Assembly: GCA_947494715.1 (NCBI GenBank)
Contig: CANLWG010000001.1
Coordinates: 930,001-994,000, forward strand
Reading direction: 5' to 3'
Source of the DNA: an uncultured Flavobacteriaceae bacterium
Lineage (GTDB): Bacteria; Bacteroidota; Bacteroidia; Flavobacteriales; Flavobacteriaceae
DNA length: 64,000 bases
Shown: in pieces, positions 45,468-55,508 of the stretch
Layout: each line of letters opens with the position of its first letter
Numbering within the stretch: position 1 is the stretch's first letter
Program-made: the position numbers and the translations under genes
Notes under the pieces: model-generated
Database searches by the model: none
The model's input: only the letters and a program-made list of their open reading frames with translations
What the model was told of the DNA's origin: nothing

Positions 45468-47405
45468 TCACAACCGCTCAATGGAAACTTCCTTACCATC
45501 AAAAATATACAACAACCTTTCAATCTCGTCAATGATAAAATTCCCTTTCTGACCATCTATTTTCATTAAAAGTTCTTCTTTTCCCGTATCGATTTGAAAA
45601 TTGATTATCCGTATTTGACCGTCGCTTGGGACCGTGATTATCATAGCATCATCATTTTTTATGCTTTTGCGCATTCTTTTGAAAACGTATTCTAGGTTAG
45701 AACCCACATCTATATCGAAATCTGTTAAGCTATTTATACCTCGGCTATACGAATGATACGTTCCGTAAATACCAGAAATCCCCGTACCAAAAGCGCCTAA
45801 GTCATTGGATACGATGGTATTTCTGAGTGCTCGGTTCGCCTGGGTAGGGGCGAATAGCAATGTGGCGGATGTTATTTGAAGGCCTCTTTTGAGCCAGTAG
45901 AAGGAATCGCGAAAGGACCTACGAACAAAGGAGCCAGATTTCACGGCGGGATATTCCTTTTTGTAAATCAGGTTTCCTGAAAAATCGAATAGGTAGAACG
46001 TATTGCTTTCGAATAACAAGTAGGCGTTTTCCCTAATTTTTAGTTCAGGAAATTTTCTTCCGAAATCAATCTCGTGCGAAGATTGCGGCGCCACCGTGTC
46101 TCGATTATTGAAAAGATAGAAATCGTTGTCACTAAATACGGGAAACTGTCCGGTTTCGGGATTGAACCATACCCTATGATAGGGTACTTCAAGTTTTAAA
46201 TTTCTGTTGATGAAATCGGCATCGAATAGGGTAAGGTCTTCTTTCCATATTTTTTCTCCAGATTCAACTTGGATTCTATTTGCTCGTGATGGCGTTATAT
46301 ATAGTGCATATGGTTCATCGTCAAAAATATGCACTGGATTTTCATCGTTAGAATACGTGATCTTCAATGGGGCATTCCAAGCATTATGGCCAAACTGGTC
46401 GATTCGCGTTAACAGGTTTTCCTGAACTACCAAATAGCTATCGGTAGTAGGGACAATTTTTTTTATCAGGGGCAGGGGATCTGATCTGTCCCATTTTTTC
46501 TTTCCATTTTCGGGGTTGATGATAGTAAAACCCTTGGAAGTAATCACGACCAACTGATCCTTATCCAAAGTGGTTTCCATAATGTTACCAGCAACTCGGA
46601 CAGGTGGTCTTGACCACAAACTGTCCATTGTTTTAGGGTCCATTGCGATTATTATAGTTTCTTGGTTCAATTTTTTGCTACTTATGTAGTTGGAGGATAC
46701 GTAGAGTTTATTTCCCTTGTCATTAAATAAAATACTGGTTATTCCCTTTTTATCATATTCAATATCCCCCGTTTTAAGATCTATTTTTAGCAAATGCCTG
46801 TTCTTCAACCAAAAAATGTTGTGATCGGCATCCAAGAGGACTTTCTCCTCATTTAGGATGGCGCCTTTTGTTCTTGTAAAAAAATCACTGATCACTTGGG
46901 TCATCCATAGTTCTTTTCCCGTTTCAAAATCAAAAAGACCAATTCCAAACCCCTCCTCGGTTTTACCATCTACCAAAACCGCTTTTTGCTCGGGTAATAG
47001 CAGCGTGTTGAAAACGGCCTGAAATCCCTGTTCGCTTGAATTGAAAATAATTTTTCCGGTAGTTACGTCTACAATAGCCCGTGAGATACCTTTTGCATTT
47101 AGAGCCTTGGAAAGAATTTTGGAATTGATCAAGGGCTTGTCCTCAAAAAAGACATAAGGCGTGAGTGGAATCTCGGAGTACCGGCTAAAGTCCAATTCTC
47201 TAATACTCTTATTCTCCCAGATGATAGCTTGTTTTTCTGGGTCTACTCCATAGATGGACCCCGAAGTTTTGACCATCAAAATCCCCGTATTAGTGTTAAG
47301 GACTTTCTGCTGAATTCGATGCTTCAGCAAAATTTTTTGTTGGGTAAAAGCAGTCCATGAATGCACTAGGGCGACCAACAGAATTAAATTCCTCTTGATT
47401 ATCAT
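45468..47405 (-). CDS. PQQ-like beta-propeller secreted protein
   Basis: A 645-aa protein with a signal peptide (cut after TAFTQ). Repeats such as TGILMVKTSGSIYGVDPEKQ, IINPENGKKKWDRSDPL and VESGEKIWKEDL mark PQQ-like propeller blades over most of the length, and the last 100 residues repeat the motif. No cytochrome or dehydrogenase signatures are seen, so a PQQ enzyme is unlikely. Probably a periplasmic scaffold. It stands alone between the amylase and the META gene. Confidence 0.78.
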   Translation of the reverse strand: MIIKRNLILLVALVHSWTAFTQQKILLKHRIQQKVLNTNTGILMVKTSGSIYGVDPEKQAIIWENKSIRELDFSRYSEIPLTPYVFFEDKPLINSKILSKALNAKGISRAIVDVTTGKIIFNSSEQGFQAVFNTLLLPEQKAVLVDGKTEEGFGIGLFDFETGKELWMTQVISDFFTRTKGAILNEEKVLLDADHNIFWLKNRHLLKIDLKTGDIEYDKKGITSILFNDKGNKLYVSSNYISSKKLNQETIIIAMDPKTMDSLWSRPPVRVAGNIMETTLDKDQLVVITSKGFTIINPENGKKKWDRSDPLPLIKKIVPTTDSYLVVQENLLTRIDQFGHNAWNAPLKITYSNDENPVHIFDDEPYALYITPSRANRIQVESGEKIWKEDLTLFDADFINRNLKLEVPYHRVWFNPETGQFPVFSDNDFYLFNNRDTVAPQSSHEIDFGRKFPELKIRENAYLLFESNTFYLFDFSGNLIYKKEYPAVKSGSFVRRSFRDSFYWLKRGLQITSATLLFAPTQANRALRNTIVSNDLGAFGTGISGIYGTYHSYSRGINSLTDFDIDVGSNLEYVFKRMRKSIKNDDAMIITVPSDGQIRIINFQIDTGKEELLMKIDGQKGNFIIDEIERLLYIFDGKEVSIERL

Positions 47406-47475
47406 TAGGATGGTATTTTTAATTTAGAATCGACATAAAACCTTAGATATGGTTATTTAGTATGGATAAAAAGTG

Positions 47476-47919
47476 TTAATCTATTTTTTTAAATATCAAT
47501 AGCGCTTTTCCATTGGAGTCCATCAAGGTTAGGTTCAAGTCCTTTATTTTGTATAGTCGTGTTTTCCGAAGCTAATCTAGAAATGTGCTGGCCACTTTCA
47601 TTTCTCGACAGGCCATTCTGGTCTCATTGATAGGGCCAAACTGCAAATCGGTATTTGTTAATTTCTCCAGATTTCCGGTAATTTGATTGCAGCCGTTATT
47701 GCCGGAAAATGAGTTGTTCTTAAGGTTGAATTCCAATTGTAGCCGTTTTTCGATATCATCGGATATTGGGCTTTCAAGCATTACTGTCAAGGTCCAAATA
47801 TCATTGATTAAAATTTTGTTTTCGATAGGAGTATTTTCGCTTTTCGAATTGTCTTTTGTCTTATTGCCATTACATCCAAATAGGAGTAGGAATAGGGCTA
47901 GACTCAGTATTTTGTGCAT
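47476..47919 (-). pseudogene. META-domain lipoprotein interrupted by an in-frame TAG
   Basis: The intact part (115 codons) has a lipobox (LFGC) and the META/HslJ start with SGNNGCNQITGN and MACREMK. It stops at TAG 47572-47574, right after ASTFLD. Reading through in the same frame restores the missing end of the domain (LRKTRLYKIKDLNLTL, then ALLIFKKID) and reaches a TAA at 47476-47478. The stop is therefore a single nonsense change (e.g. from CAG, AAG or TGG) in an otherwise complete gene. Confidence 0.78.
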
Positions 47920-48053
47920 TTGTATATTTTTTATGGTTAAAATGGATAGTGCTAATTTTAAAATTGTACTTCTGTATTTCTTATGTTAAATACTACATTT
48001 ATAAATTACTTCTAAGGTAACGAAATCACATCTAAGGCATTTTTTTTCAATTC

Positions 48054-49034
48054 TCAAAATCTATACTTTAAAATTGTTCTCGCATAAACATGCCGTTCGT
48101 TCGGAACTACTTTTCCGAAGGTAAAATAATGCTCGATCCCCAGAGAGAAACGTCTTGAGGAAAAATAGACACTCTGTGTCATTGTGGTGCTAAACGTATT
48201 TAATTCATTCACCGCATACTCAAAATCGTTGTTAAACAGATTTCCCTGCGCCGTGCCATCAAATATATTTAGGGAGCCGCTAATCGCCGATTGAAAAAAG
48301 AGTTCTACACCAGAATTTGATAAGATGTTGTTATCCATGCCCACAGACTCTGATAATTTATTAAACTTTCCAAATCGCAATCCCAGTGTGGAAGTAGCAT
48401 CAATATATAAGTTTCCCAATCGGGTATCAAGCATTCCATAGACATCGAACCATTTTTGTTGTGGTATAAAGTCATAGGCATATGCAACGTTCAAGTTTAC
48501 GATTGGCTGATTTGGCACTTGAAACCGCCATTCTTCAAAAATGGGGTCATCTGTGATCTTATCATGAAACCAACCTTGAAAATCGCCCGCTAAAGATGAA
48601 GGTCCCATGATGCCGAGCAATGCACCTCCCTTCAAAAAATACCGTTCAAAGGCATAGGTGACGTTAAATGTACCGAATAACAAACCGGCATATGGACGAT
48701 CAAAAGATATGGTGTTTTGTTGTATTTCACTAGGAGTTACCGTCTTGTTTGTTGGTGTGAATCCTTCCAAACGTAGGCCTATTTCAAAAAAATAACCTGT
48801 CTTTTTAGGGAAATACTTTTGTAGCCTGAGCAATTTTTCCTTTTTAAATTTCAAGTTGACCCCGACACCATAGCTATAAAACCGGTCCGAGTTCTGCCAG
48901 ATTACATAGGCATCATTTGCCGAGGAAAATGAAACCTCCTGAGCAAAAGCATTAGGTTTTTGCGCATTACCTTCAATGCTAAAAAAAAGAAGTATAAAGA
49001 ATAAGAAAAGACCATTTGATTTGCTTGCATTCAT
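48054..49034 (-). CDS. LpxR-like lipid A deacylase family protein
   Basis: A 326-aa outer-membrane protein with a signal peptide (cut after GNAQ). The LpxR (PF09982) pattern is visible: AQEVSFSSANDAYVIWQNSD near residue 32, FYSYGVGVN, then FDRPYAGLLFGTF, and strands ending KYRF. LpxR removes 3'-acyloxyacyl chains from lipid A; its active site uses Asn-Asp near the start, which are kept here (ND). Length matches the family (about 320). It lies 98 bases downstream of the PagL-like gene on the same strand. Confidence 0.75.
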   Translation of the reverse strand: MNASKSNGLFLFFILLFFSIEGNAQKPNAFAQEVSFSSANDAYVIWQNSDRFYSYGVGVNLKFKKEKLLRLQKYFPKKTGYFFEIGLRLEGFTPTNKTVTPSEIQQNTISFDRPYAGLLFGTFNVTYAFERYFLKGGALLGIMGPSSLAGDFQGWFHDKITDDPIFEEWRFQVPNQPIVNLNVAYAYDFIPQQKWFDVYGMLDTRLGNLYIDATSTLGLRFGKFNKLSESVGMDNNILSNSGVELFFQSAISGSLNIFDGTAQGNLFNNDFEYAVNELNTFSTTMTQSVYFSSRRFSLGIEHYFTFGKVVPNERHVYARTILKYRF

Positions 49035-49132
49035 GAGGCCTTTTTCATATTTCAGTCCGTTTAAAACTTAGTCAACGAATTTGTGATTTATTTACATGGC
49101 ACCAGGTTGTTTGGTGTCGAAACAATTTAGGC

Positions 49133-50281
49133 TTACCATTTAAAAGGCTTAAACCCGACCCCGAATTCAATATAATCCGCTACCCCTCCATCAAGGGTTT
49201 TTAGCCCAAATTGAGCAAAGAGAATTTCAGTAATGTTATAGCGAAGGGCTGGTCGCATAAAAAAAGCGCCTTTTCCTAAATCGTCGGTAATATAAGTACC
49301 CAATTGTGCTTTAATGACCATTTTCCAAAAATGAAAATCGTATCCGGCGTGAATACCGATTGAAGTTCTGTCCGCCGCTTTGTCAAACTCTTGAAATGAA
49401 TTGTCATAAAAGAAATCAAAACCACCTGTAATGCCATGTATGGCGTTGAAGCGATGTTCGTAGTCCAAAACCCCTGAGAAAACTCCAAATTGTCTGTCGG
49501 TTCCACCGTCTTCATCGGTTTGCTTGCCTCCGCCTGCAAGATATATCGAAATTGAGTTTTCGTTGATTTTCGTCGGTTTGGTTTTTTCTGGGGATTTAAA
49601 TCGAGCCTGAAGTAGATTTTTAGTATACGGATCGTTGTCAACAAACCGCTGTGCTGCATTGTAATTGTATTTTACCCCTAGGTTGATGCCAAATAGATTT
49701 AGTCCCAAATTGGGTTGATAGCTGCTACCATTACTAAAGTGGGTAAAGTCGACCCCATAGGTCAGATCCAACTCCCTTGTAAAACGATATTCAAAGCCAA
49801 TATCAAGCCCAAAGTAAACGGCCGCACGAGCACCAAAAGCATCGTTTATTGGGTTCTCCTCGGCATTGTATTCCTGCAAATTATAGGTAATCCCCAGAGC
49901 AGGTTCTATACTGAATTTATTTCGTCGGTTCGGATTACCGATTGGGAAGTCCATGAAGGCATACAAGGCACTTGGATTTCCAAAAACTTCTGCATTGCCC
50001 AAAAATCCGGAATACAAACCAATTCCATAAGTGGGGTACTTATAATACCCGGCCCAGCTTTCAGGATTGCTCGACTGCCATCCTATTTTTATATTGATCG
50101 CCCCATAACCCGCATCCAAGAATCCCGCTTCACTTAAAGCCGTTCCGGTATAGAGGTAACTGCCATAATTCGATTTGAATTCAATAGATCGAAATTTATT
50201 GGAAGGTTCCCTATTTGATATCGTCTGGGCGTTAACAAGGAACAAAGAACAAAGTAGACAAATGGTAAAGAATCTTGTCAT
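49133..50281 (-). CDS. PagL-like acyloxyacyl hydrolase, extended
   Basis: A 382-aa outer-membrane protein with signal peptide (cut after VNA). The PagL motif appears as DFTHFSNGSSYQPNLGLNL: His-x-Ser-Asn as in the family's catalytic His-Ser, with downstream N-x-G. PagL takes 3-O acyl chains off lipid A. Most homologues are under 200 aa; here a further C-terminal beta region (about 220-382) resembles a second barrel half, which is unusual. Downstream is the LpxR-like gene. Confidence 0.72.
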   Translation of the reverse strand: MTRFFTICLLCSLFLVNAQTISNREPSNKFRSIEFKSNYGSYLYTGTALSEAGFLDAGYGAINIKIGWQSSNPESWAGYYKYPTYGIGLYSGFLGNAEVFGNPSALYAFMDFPIGNPNRRNKFSIEPALGITYNLQEYNAEENPINDAFGARAAVYFGLDIGFEYRFTRELDLTYGVDFTHFSNGSSYQPNLGLNLFGINLGVKYNYNAAQRFVDNDPYTKNLLQARFKSPEKTKPTKINENSISIYLAGGGKQTDEDGGTDRQFGVFSGVLDYEHRFNAIHGITGGFDFFYDNSFQEFDKAADRTSIGIHAGYDFHFWKMVIKAQLGTYITDDLGKGAFFMRPALRYNITEILFAQFGLKTLDGGVADYIEFGVGFKPFKW

Positions 50282-50317
50282 AAGTATGTATTTAAATAGG
50301 CATTTAAGTATCTATTT

Positions 50318-50932
50318 TTATTTCTTTTTGATGGTATAGGTTGGCAAGGAAATACCGAATCTTACGGCCAAAACCCTTATAACAACAACCAAGGTAATGG
50401 TGCTTATATGCGATATATTTTCATCGAAATTCAAAGAGTATAGAATAATGAAACATACTGCACCCGCAAGAGAGGCCAAGGCATAGATTTCTTTTCTAAA
50501 AATAATAGGAATTTCATTGCATAAAATATCACGGATCACCCCTCCAAAACATCCCGTCATAATTCCGAGAACAACACTCACGGCTGGATCCAGGTCTGCG
50601 GAAACCCCTATTTGCACGCCACTAATGGTAAATATGGCAAGCCCTATCGTATCGAAGATGAAAAGGGATTTCGCCAAAAAATATATCCTATTTCGGAACA
50701 ATATGGCCAAAAGAACGGAGATACTTATAAAATGAACAACATAAAAATGTCCCATCCACCACACCGGTGTATTTCCAATAAAGACATCCCTTAAAATGCC
50801 TCCACCTAATGCTGTAACGAAGGCAACAATGAAGATGCCAAAAACATCCATTTCTCGTTTAATAGCCATCAATGCCCCAGAAATGGCAAAAGCAATTGTA
50901 CCGAGCATATCAAGAATATCGAAAAATCCCAT
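50318..50932 (-). CDS. trimeric intracellular cation channel (TRIC/UPF0126) protein
   Basis: A 204-aa membrane protein of seven helices. The TRIC family signatures are GTIAFAISGALMAIKREMDV, the glycine-rich LGGGILRD and, in the second half, TGCFGGVIRDILCNEIPI, an internal repeat of the first half. Bacterial TRICs conduct potassium or sodium. It is 26 bases downstream of the porin gene and could be the last gene of the fumarate train. Confidence 0.9.
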   Translation of the reverse strand: MGFFDILDMLGTIAFAISGALMAIKREMDVFGIFIVAFVTALGGGILRDVFIGNTPVWWMGHFYVVHFISISVLLAILFRNRIYFLAKSLFIFDTIGLAIFTISGVQIGVSADLDPAVSVVLGIMTGCFGGVIRDILCNEIPIIFRKEIYALASLAGAVCFIILYSLNFDENISHISTITLVVVIRVLAVRFGISLPTYTIKKK

Positions 50933-50958
50933 TCGCAGTTTTTGACTAATACATTGGA

Positions 50959-52095
50959 CTAAAAATCAAATTTAACCCCAATACCAAAAACACTTTGATT
51001 CCTACGGTCGCCTGCGGTATCTTCGCTTTGGTCAATCTTGGCTGCCGCAAATAATTTGCTTCCTTTTTTAAAGGCGTAGCTGACTTCACCAATGGCAAAA
51101 GCGTTATTGAAATCCCCTAATCCTGCTTCACTGTCTGGAGTTAGATAATTGAACCCTGTTGCGGCTTTCCAACGTTTATTTTTGGAAAAGATATATCCTA
51201 GATAAAATTCGATTCCAGTAGCATCGTAAAAAGTGTCTCCTAATCTTTGGTGCTGTTTTAAATTGGCATAGGATGCTGCAACCGAAAACCTATCTTTTTC
51301 GTAGGAGGCCGAGGTTACAAAAGCCTCATCACCATCTTTGGCCTGATTGGGCAATGGGTCTTCAACGCCATCAAGTACCTTATTATATCCTAAGCCCACT
51401 GCAAATCCGCCGATCGTATAACTGGCTCCTAAACCATAGGTATCCAAAGATTTGCTGTTTACGGAAATATTTCTTGCTTGCCCTTGAACACCAATTTTCA
51501 AACCCGAATTCGCATAACTCACTTTTAATAATTGATTGGCCCTTCCCGTTCCCGATACACCACCATCCGAAATATTCCATACACCGATGGCAGCTCCGCC
51601 GAATGCCGAAAATTTATCTACCTGATTGGCACCCAATTGATAGTAAACTGAGTTTTGCTTCCCAAAAGTAAATTCCAAATCTTTATAGGAGAAGCCTGCA
51701 TAACCCAACCTTGCAAAGACTGCATCACCTACTTGGGCAATGCCCGCGCCAGGATCCACAGCAAATTCAACGGTTTCATCCCTTGAAACCAGATTGAGGC
51801 CAAATTCTATTCCACCAATTACATTGAAATTATCGGCTTCATTTGGAGAAAGGGCGTGTTTTACTTTAATACCTATTCTTGGGGCATTGTTTGAAATCCC
51901 GATTTCCCCTTCTTCGGCAAAACCAGCACCGATCCGGAGACTTCCATAGGGAGTAACTCGAGAGGTAATTGCATCGATCCAATTCGTATCAGAATCTTTT
52001 TTCACCGTATCCGTCTGAGCTTGTATTTCTTGTAGTAACAATAAGGCTGCAGCTAACCACATTGTTTTTCCGTATGTAGCAAGTAATTTCTTCAT
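50959..52095 (-). CDS. outer-membrane porin
   Basis: A 378-aa protein with signal peptide (cut after EIQA). The mature sequence is a 16-strand-type porin: DAITSRVTPYGSLRIGAGFA, FARLGYAGFSYKDLEFTFGK (a strand motif shared by Gram-negative porins), and the terminal phenylalanine FGIGVKFDF. It lies 21 bases after sdhB on the same strand, so it may supply the substrates or export products of that operon (dicarboxylates, asparagine). Confidence 0.83.
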   Translation of the reverse strand: MKKLLATYGKTMWLAAALLLLQEIQAQTDTVKKDSDTNWIDAITSRVTPYGSLRIGAGFAEEGEIGISNNAPRIGIKVKHALSPNEADNFNVIGGIEFGLNLVSRDETVEFAVDPGAGIAQVGDAVFARLGYAGFSYKDLEFTFGKQNSVYYQLGANQVDKFSAFGGAAIGVWNISDGGVSGTGRANQLLKVSYANSGLKIGVQGQARNISVNSKSLDTYGLGASYTIGGFAVGLGYNKVLDGVEDPLPNQAKDGDEAFVTSASYEKDRFSVAASYANLKQHQRLGDTFYDATGIEFYLGYIFSKNKRWKAATGFNYLTPDSEAGLGDFNNAFAIGEVSYAFKKGSKLFAAAKIDQSEDTAGDRRNQSVFGIGVKFDF

Positions 52096-52116
52096 AAGGT
52101 TTTATTTGATTGTTTT

Positions 52117-52860
52117 TTATCCAAAGACTTTTGACTTGGCAACTCTTGCATTCATTTCCGCGATATTTATGATAGAAATTCCCTCAGGGCATTCCACCTC
52201 ACAGGCACCGGTAAAAGTACAACTACCAAAACCTTCGATTTCCATTTGATAGGTCATTTCCGCAACTCGTTTGTGCTCTTCGGTGCGCCCTTGTGGCAAC
52301 CCATTCAAATGATTGATTTTGGCCGAGGTAAAAAGAGCGGCCGAAGAATTTTTACAAGTAGCCACACAAGCTCCGCAGCCTATACAGGCAGCTGCGTCCA
52401 TTGCCCTGTCCGAGACTTCTTTGGGTATGGGAATGGCATTTGCCTCTGGTGCTGTACCTGTTTTGGCACTTATAAAAGCACCTTGCTCAATAATCCGATC
52501 AAAGGCGGAACGGTCTACAATGAGGTCTTTAAGTACCGGAAAAGATGCAGCACGCCATGGTTCTACCACAATGGTATCGCCATCTTTAAAACTGCGCATG
52601 TGCAACTGACAGGTGGTCATATTATCATGTGGACCATGAGCCCGCCCATTGATAAAAACACCGCATTGTCCACAGATTCCTTCACGACAATCGTATTCGT
52701 ATGCAATTACTTTTTCATCCTTGAGGACAAGCAATTCGTTTAAATGGTCGAGCGCTTCGAGAAAGGACATGTCTTCTGTTAAACCATTCACTTCATATGC
52801 TTTTATAGCACCTTTATCGTTTGGCCCTTCCTGTCTCCAAATTTTGAATGTTACTTGCAT
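52117..52860 (-). CDS. sdhB: succinate dehydrogenase/fumarate reductase iron-sulfur subunit
   Basis: A 247-aa protein. The 2Fe-2S site is CREGICGQCG plus a later cysteine (MTTCQLH); two further clusters are CIGCGACVATCKNS and CTFTGACEVECPEG. The layout is the usual SdhB/FrdB, passing electrons from the flavin to the quinone site. Its ATG lies 6 bases after the sdhA stop. The direction of the reaction cannot be told from sequence. Confidence 0.93.
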   Translation of the reverse strand: MQVTFKIWRQEGPNDKGAIKAYEVNGLTEDMSFLEALDHLNELLVLKDEKVIAYEYDCREGICGQCGVFINGRAHGPHDNMTTCQLHMRSFKDGDTIVVEPWRAASFPVLKDLIVDRSAFDRIIEQGAFISAKTGTAPEANAIPIPKEVSDRAMDAAACIGCGACVATCKNSSAALFTSAKINHLNGLPQGRTEEHKRVAEMTYQMEIEGFGSCTFTGACEVECPEGISIINIAEMNARVAKSKVFG

Positions 52861-52866
52861 GGCTTC

Positions 52867-54777
52867 CTATTTATAACTTCTTACTGATGGTTTTACAAAC
52901 TCAAATTGTAGTGCCTCTTTATGCAGCTTGAAGTCTCCATTATTATATTCCCAAGCGGACACATAAGAATAATCATCGTCTACACGAACAGCCTCGCCCT
53001 CTTCGGTTTGGAATTCTTCGCGAAAATGCGCCCCACAAGACTCGTCTCGCTCTAGGGCATCCGTACACATTAAAATCCCCAGTTCTATAAAATCGGCCAA
53101 TCGCAGTGCTTTTTCCAGTTCCGTATTCAGTTCGTTACTGTCTCCAGTAACTTTTACATCGCTCCAAAAGGCATCTCGAATTTCTTTTATTTGTTGAATA
53201 GCTTTTTCCAAGCCTGCTTTGTTTCGGCTCATGGCACACTCTTGCCACATGACCTTTCCCAATTCTCTATGGAAATGGTCTACTGTCTTTGTGCCATTTA
53301 TAGCAAGAATGCGGTCAATATTTGATTTCACTTCCTTCTCCGCTTTATCAAACTCAGGATGGTCTATGGTAGGATAGTCCGCCTTAATTTCATTGGCCAA
53401 ATAATTGTTGATGGTATTGGGTAGTATAAAATACCCATCAACACTGGCCTGCAATAAAGAGTTGGCGCCCAAACGATTGGCGCCATGGTCTGAGAAATTA
53501 CATTCTCCTACAGCGTATAATCCAGAAATAGTGGTCATTAATTCATAATCTACCCAAAGCCCGCCCATGGAGAAATGTGCAGCAGGGGAAATTTGCATGG
53601 GCTCTTTATAGGCATCAATACCCGTAATCTTCTTGTACATTTTGAACAGATTGCCATAGCGGTCTTTAATGGTTTCCAAACCAAACCTTTCAATGGCATG
53701 CTTGAAATCGAGATACACGGCATTCTTTAATCTTCCAACCCCAAAACCTGCATCAATACGTTCTTTTGCGGCCCTAGATGCAATATCCCGTGGTGCTAAA
53801 TTCCCAAAACTGGGATAGCGTCGCTCCAAATAATAATCCCTTTCCTGTTCTGGAATAGCATTGGCTTTTCGTGTATCGTCTTTTTGCTTGGGCACCCAAA
53901 TCCTTCCATCGTTCCGTAACGATTCCGACATCAAAGTAAGCTTTGATTGTGCTTCACTGGATTGTGGCAAGGCTGTAGGATGTATTTGAGTAAAGCTAGG
54001 AGCTCCAAAAAAGGCTCCCTTTTTATGGGCTTTCCATAGGGCACTGCCATTGCAACCAATGGCGAGCGTAGATAGTCTGAATACTCTAGAATACCCTCCC
54101 GTAGCTAAAACCACGGCATCAGCGGCATAACGTTTCAGTTCTCCGCTGACCAAATCACGAACGATAATCCCTTTTGCTTTTCCGTCTATGACAACCAAGT
54201 CCAGCATTTCGCTGCGGGGAAACATTTCAACCTTTTTGGCACGTACCATTTTATATAACTGGGAGTAAGCGGCCATTAATAATTGTTGTCCTGTCTGACC
54301 CCTGGCATAAAAGGTGCGTTGTACCTGTACACCACCAAAACTTCGGTTGACCAAAGTTCCGCCATACTCCCTGGCAAAGGGTACGCCTTGTTGCACGTAA
54401 TGGTCTATTAGGGGAGCGGATAATTCTGCCAATCTGTAGGTGTTGGCTTCTCTGGACCTAAAATCACCTCCCTTTAAAGTGTCGTAGAACATTCGCCAAA
54501 CACTATCTCCATCATGTTGATAGTTCTTAGCAGCATTTATACCACCCTGAGCTGCAACAGAGTGTGCCCGCCTTGCGGAATCTTGATAGCAGAAGCATTT
54601 GATATCATAGCCCAATTCCGCCAATGTTGATGCTGCCCCTGCGCCTGCTAGGCCTGAACCCACGACAATGACATTGAGTTTCTTTTTATTTGCAGGATTT
54701 ATCAATTGGGATTTCACTTGATAATTCCGCCATTTATCTTCGAGCCTTCCTTCCGGGATTTTTGCGTCTAATTTCAT
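52867..54777 (-). CDS. sdhA: succinate dehydrogenase/fumarate reductase flavoprotein subunit
   Basis: A 636-aa protein. It has the FAD-binding [20 protein letters not shown], the covalent flavin motif with [12 protein letters not shown], the active-site region HPTALP and the C-terminal ligand [14 protein letters not shown]. It belongs to the Bacteroidota-epsilon type without heme-anchor D subunit. It differs in several segments from the standard flavobacterial SdhA I remember, so a second, specialised copy is possible. Sits 9 bases after sdhC. Confidence 0.92.
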   Translation of the reverse strand: MKLDAKIPEGRLEDKWRNYQVKSQLINPANKKKLNVIVVGSGLAGAGAASTLAELGYDIKCFCYQDSARRAHSVAAQGGINAAKNYQHDGDSVWRMFYDTLKGGDFRSREANTYRLAELSAPLIDHYVQQGVPFAREYGGTLVNRSFGGVQVQRTFYARGQTGQQLLMAAYSQLYKMVRAKKVEMFPRSEMLDLVVIDGKAKGIIVRDLVSGELKRYAADAVVLATGGYSRVFRLSTLAIGCNGSALWKAHKKGAFFGAPSFTQIHPTALPQSSEAQSKLTLMSESLRNDGRIWVPKQKDDTRKANAIPEQERDYYLERRYPSFGNLAPRDIASRAAKERIDAGFGVGRLKNAVYLDFKHAIERFGLETIKDRYGNLFKMYKKITGIDAYKEPMQISPAAHFSMGGLWVDYELMTTISGLYAVGECNFSDHGANRLGANSLLQASVDGYFILPNTINNYLANEIKADYPTIDHPEFDKAEKEVKSNIDRILAINGTKTVDHFHRELGKVMWQECAMSRNKAGLEKAIQQIKEIRDAFWSDVKVTGDSNELNTELEKALRLADFIELGILMCTDALERDESCGAHFREEFQTEEGEAVRVDDDYSYVSAWEYNNGDFKLHKEALQFEFVKPSVRSYK

Positions 54778-54786
54778 CCTGCTGTT

Positions 54787-55455
54787 CTATTTGAAATAAA
54801 CAATAAATGGTATGATCCCGAAACCTACGCCCATGATGATGGCATAGACCAAGGCTATCTTGGCCACGATTCGAAGCCCTTTTTTATGGTAAAACCCAAG
54901 GGTTTTAAAAGCACTTTTGAAGCCGTGATGCAGATGCAGTGCCAACGGAATTGCCAACACGGTATAGAAAATCACGTAATAAATATTATGAAATAGCGCA
55001 CTGGTCACTTCATAAACATCAACATGACCAGCAGCATCTAAATTGACGGCCTCTCCCATTCCCAATTTAATCCTTGCCCAAAAATTGGCCAGGTGAACTA
55101 CAATGAAAAGTAGAATCATAGTGCCAATGAGTCCCATATTTTGGGAAGTCCATGTGCTGTTTTCCTTGGAATTGTTCATCACGTATTTTTGTGGACTTGC
55201 TTTTCTATTACGAAGGGTAATCAGTAATGCATATATCACATGAAGAATAATGGATAGATATAACAAATAGGCAACTAGCTTTATCAAAGGGCTTTCCCGT
55301 AAAGTGGTCGAATACGAATTATATAAACCTCTTGCGGTTTCTTCCGGTAGTAATAAAATACAATTTGCGGACAAGTGAACTACTAAGAAAATGCATAAGA
55401 ACAGCCCCGTACCTGCGATAACGGTTTTTCGGAAAAAGAGTTGATTTAATGCCAT
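54787..55455 (-). CDS. sdhC: succinate dehydrogenase cytochrome b558 subunit
   Basis: A 222-aa membrane protein with five helices: GLFLCIFLVVHLSANCILLL near the N-terminus, then LLYLSIILHVIYALLI, ILLFIVVHLANFWA, PLALHLHHGF and a final IMGVGFGIIPF. The histidines in VVHLSAN, LHV, VVHLANF and LHLHHG fit a di-heme cytochrome of the b558 type. It anchors SdhAB to the membrane and exchanges electrons with the quinone pool. First gene of the sdh trio here. Confidence 0.92.
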   Translation of the reverse strand: MALNQLFFRKTVIAGTGLFLCIFLVVHLSANCILLLPEETARGLYNSYSTTLRESPLIKLVAYLLYLSIILHVIYALLITLRNRKASPQKYVMNNSKENSTWTSQNMGLIGTMILLFIVVHLANFWARIKLGMGEAVNLDAAGHVDVYEVTSALFHNIYYVIFYTVLAIPLALHLHHGFKSAFKTLGFYHKKGLRIVAKIALVYAIIMGVGFGIIPFIVYFK

Positions 55456-55508
55456 TTTGAAATGCTCTTGTAGTTATAATCTAATTTGTTTGAAAATGAT
55501 TTATCCTA

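Noticed and set aside
45468-47405. PQQ-dependent dehydrogenase
   Set aside because: Only propeller-blade motifs are seen; no heme-binding CxxCH and no dehydrogenase active-site residues.
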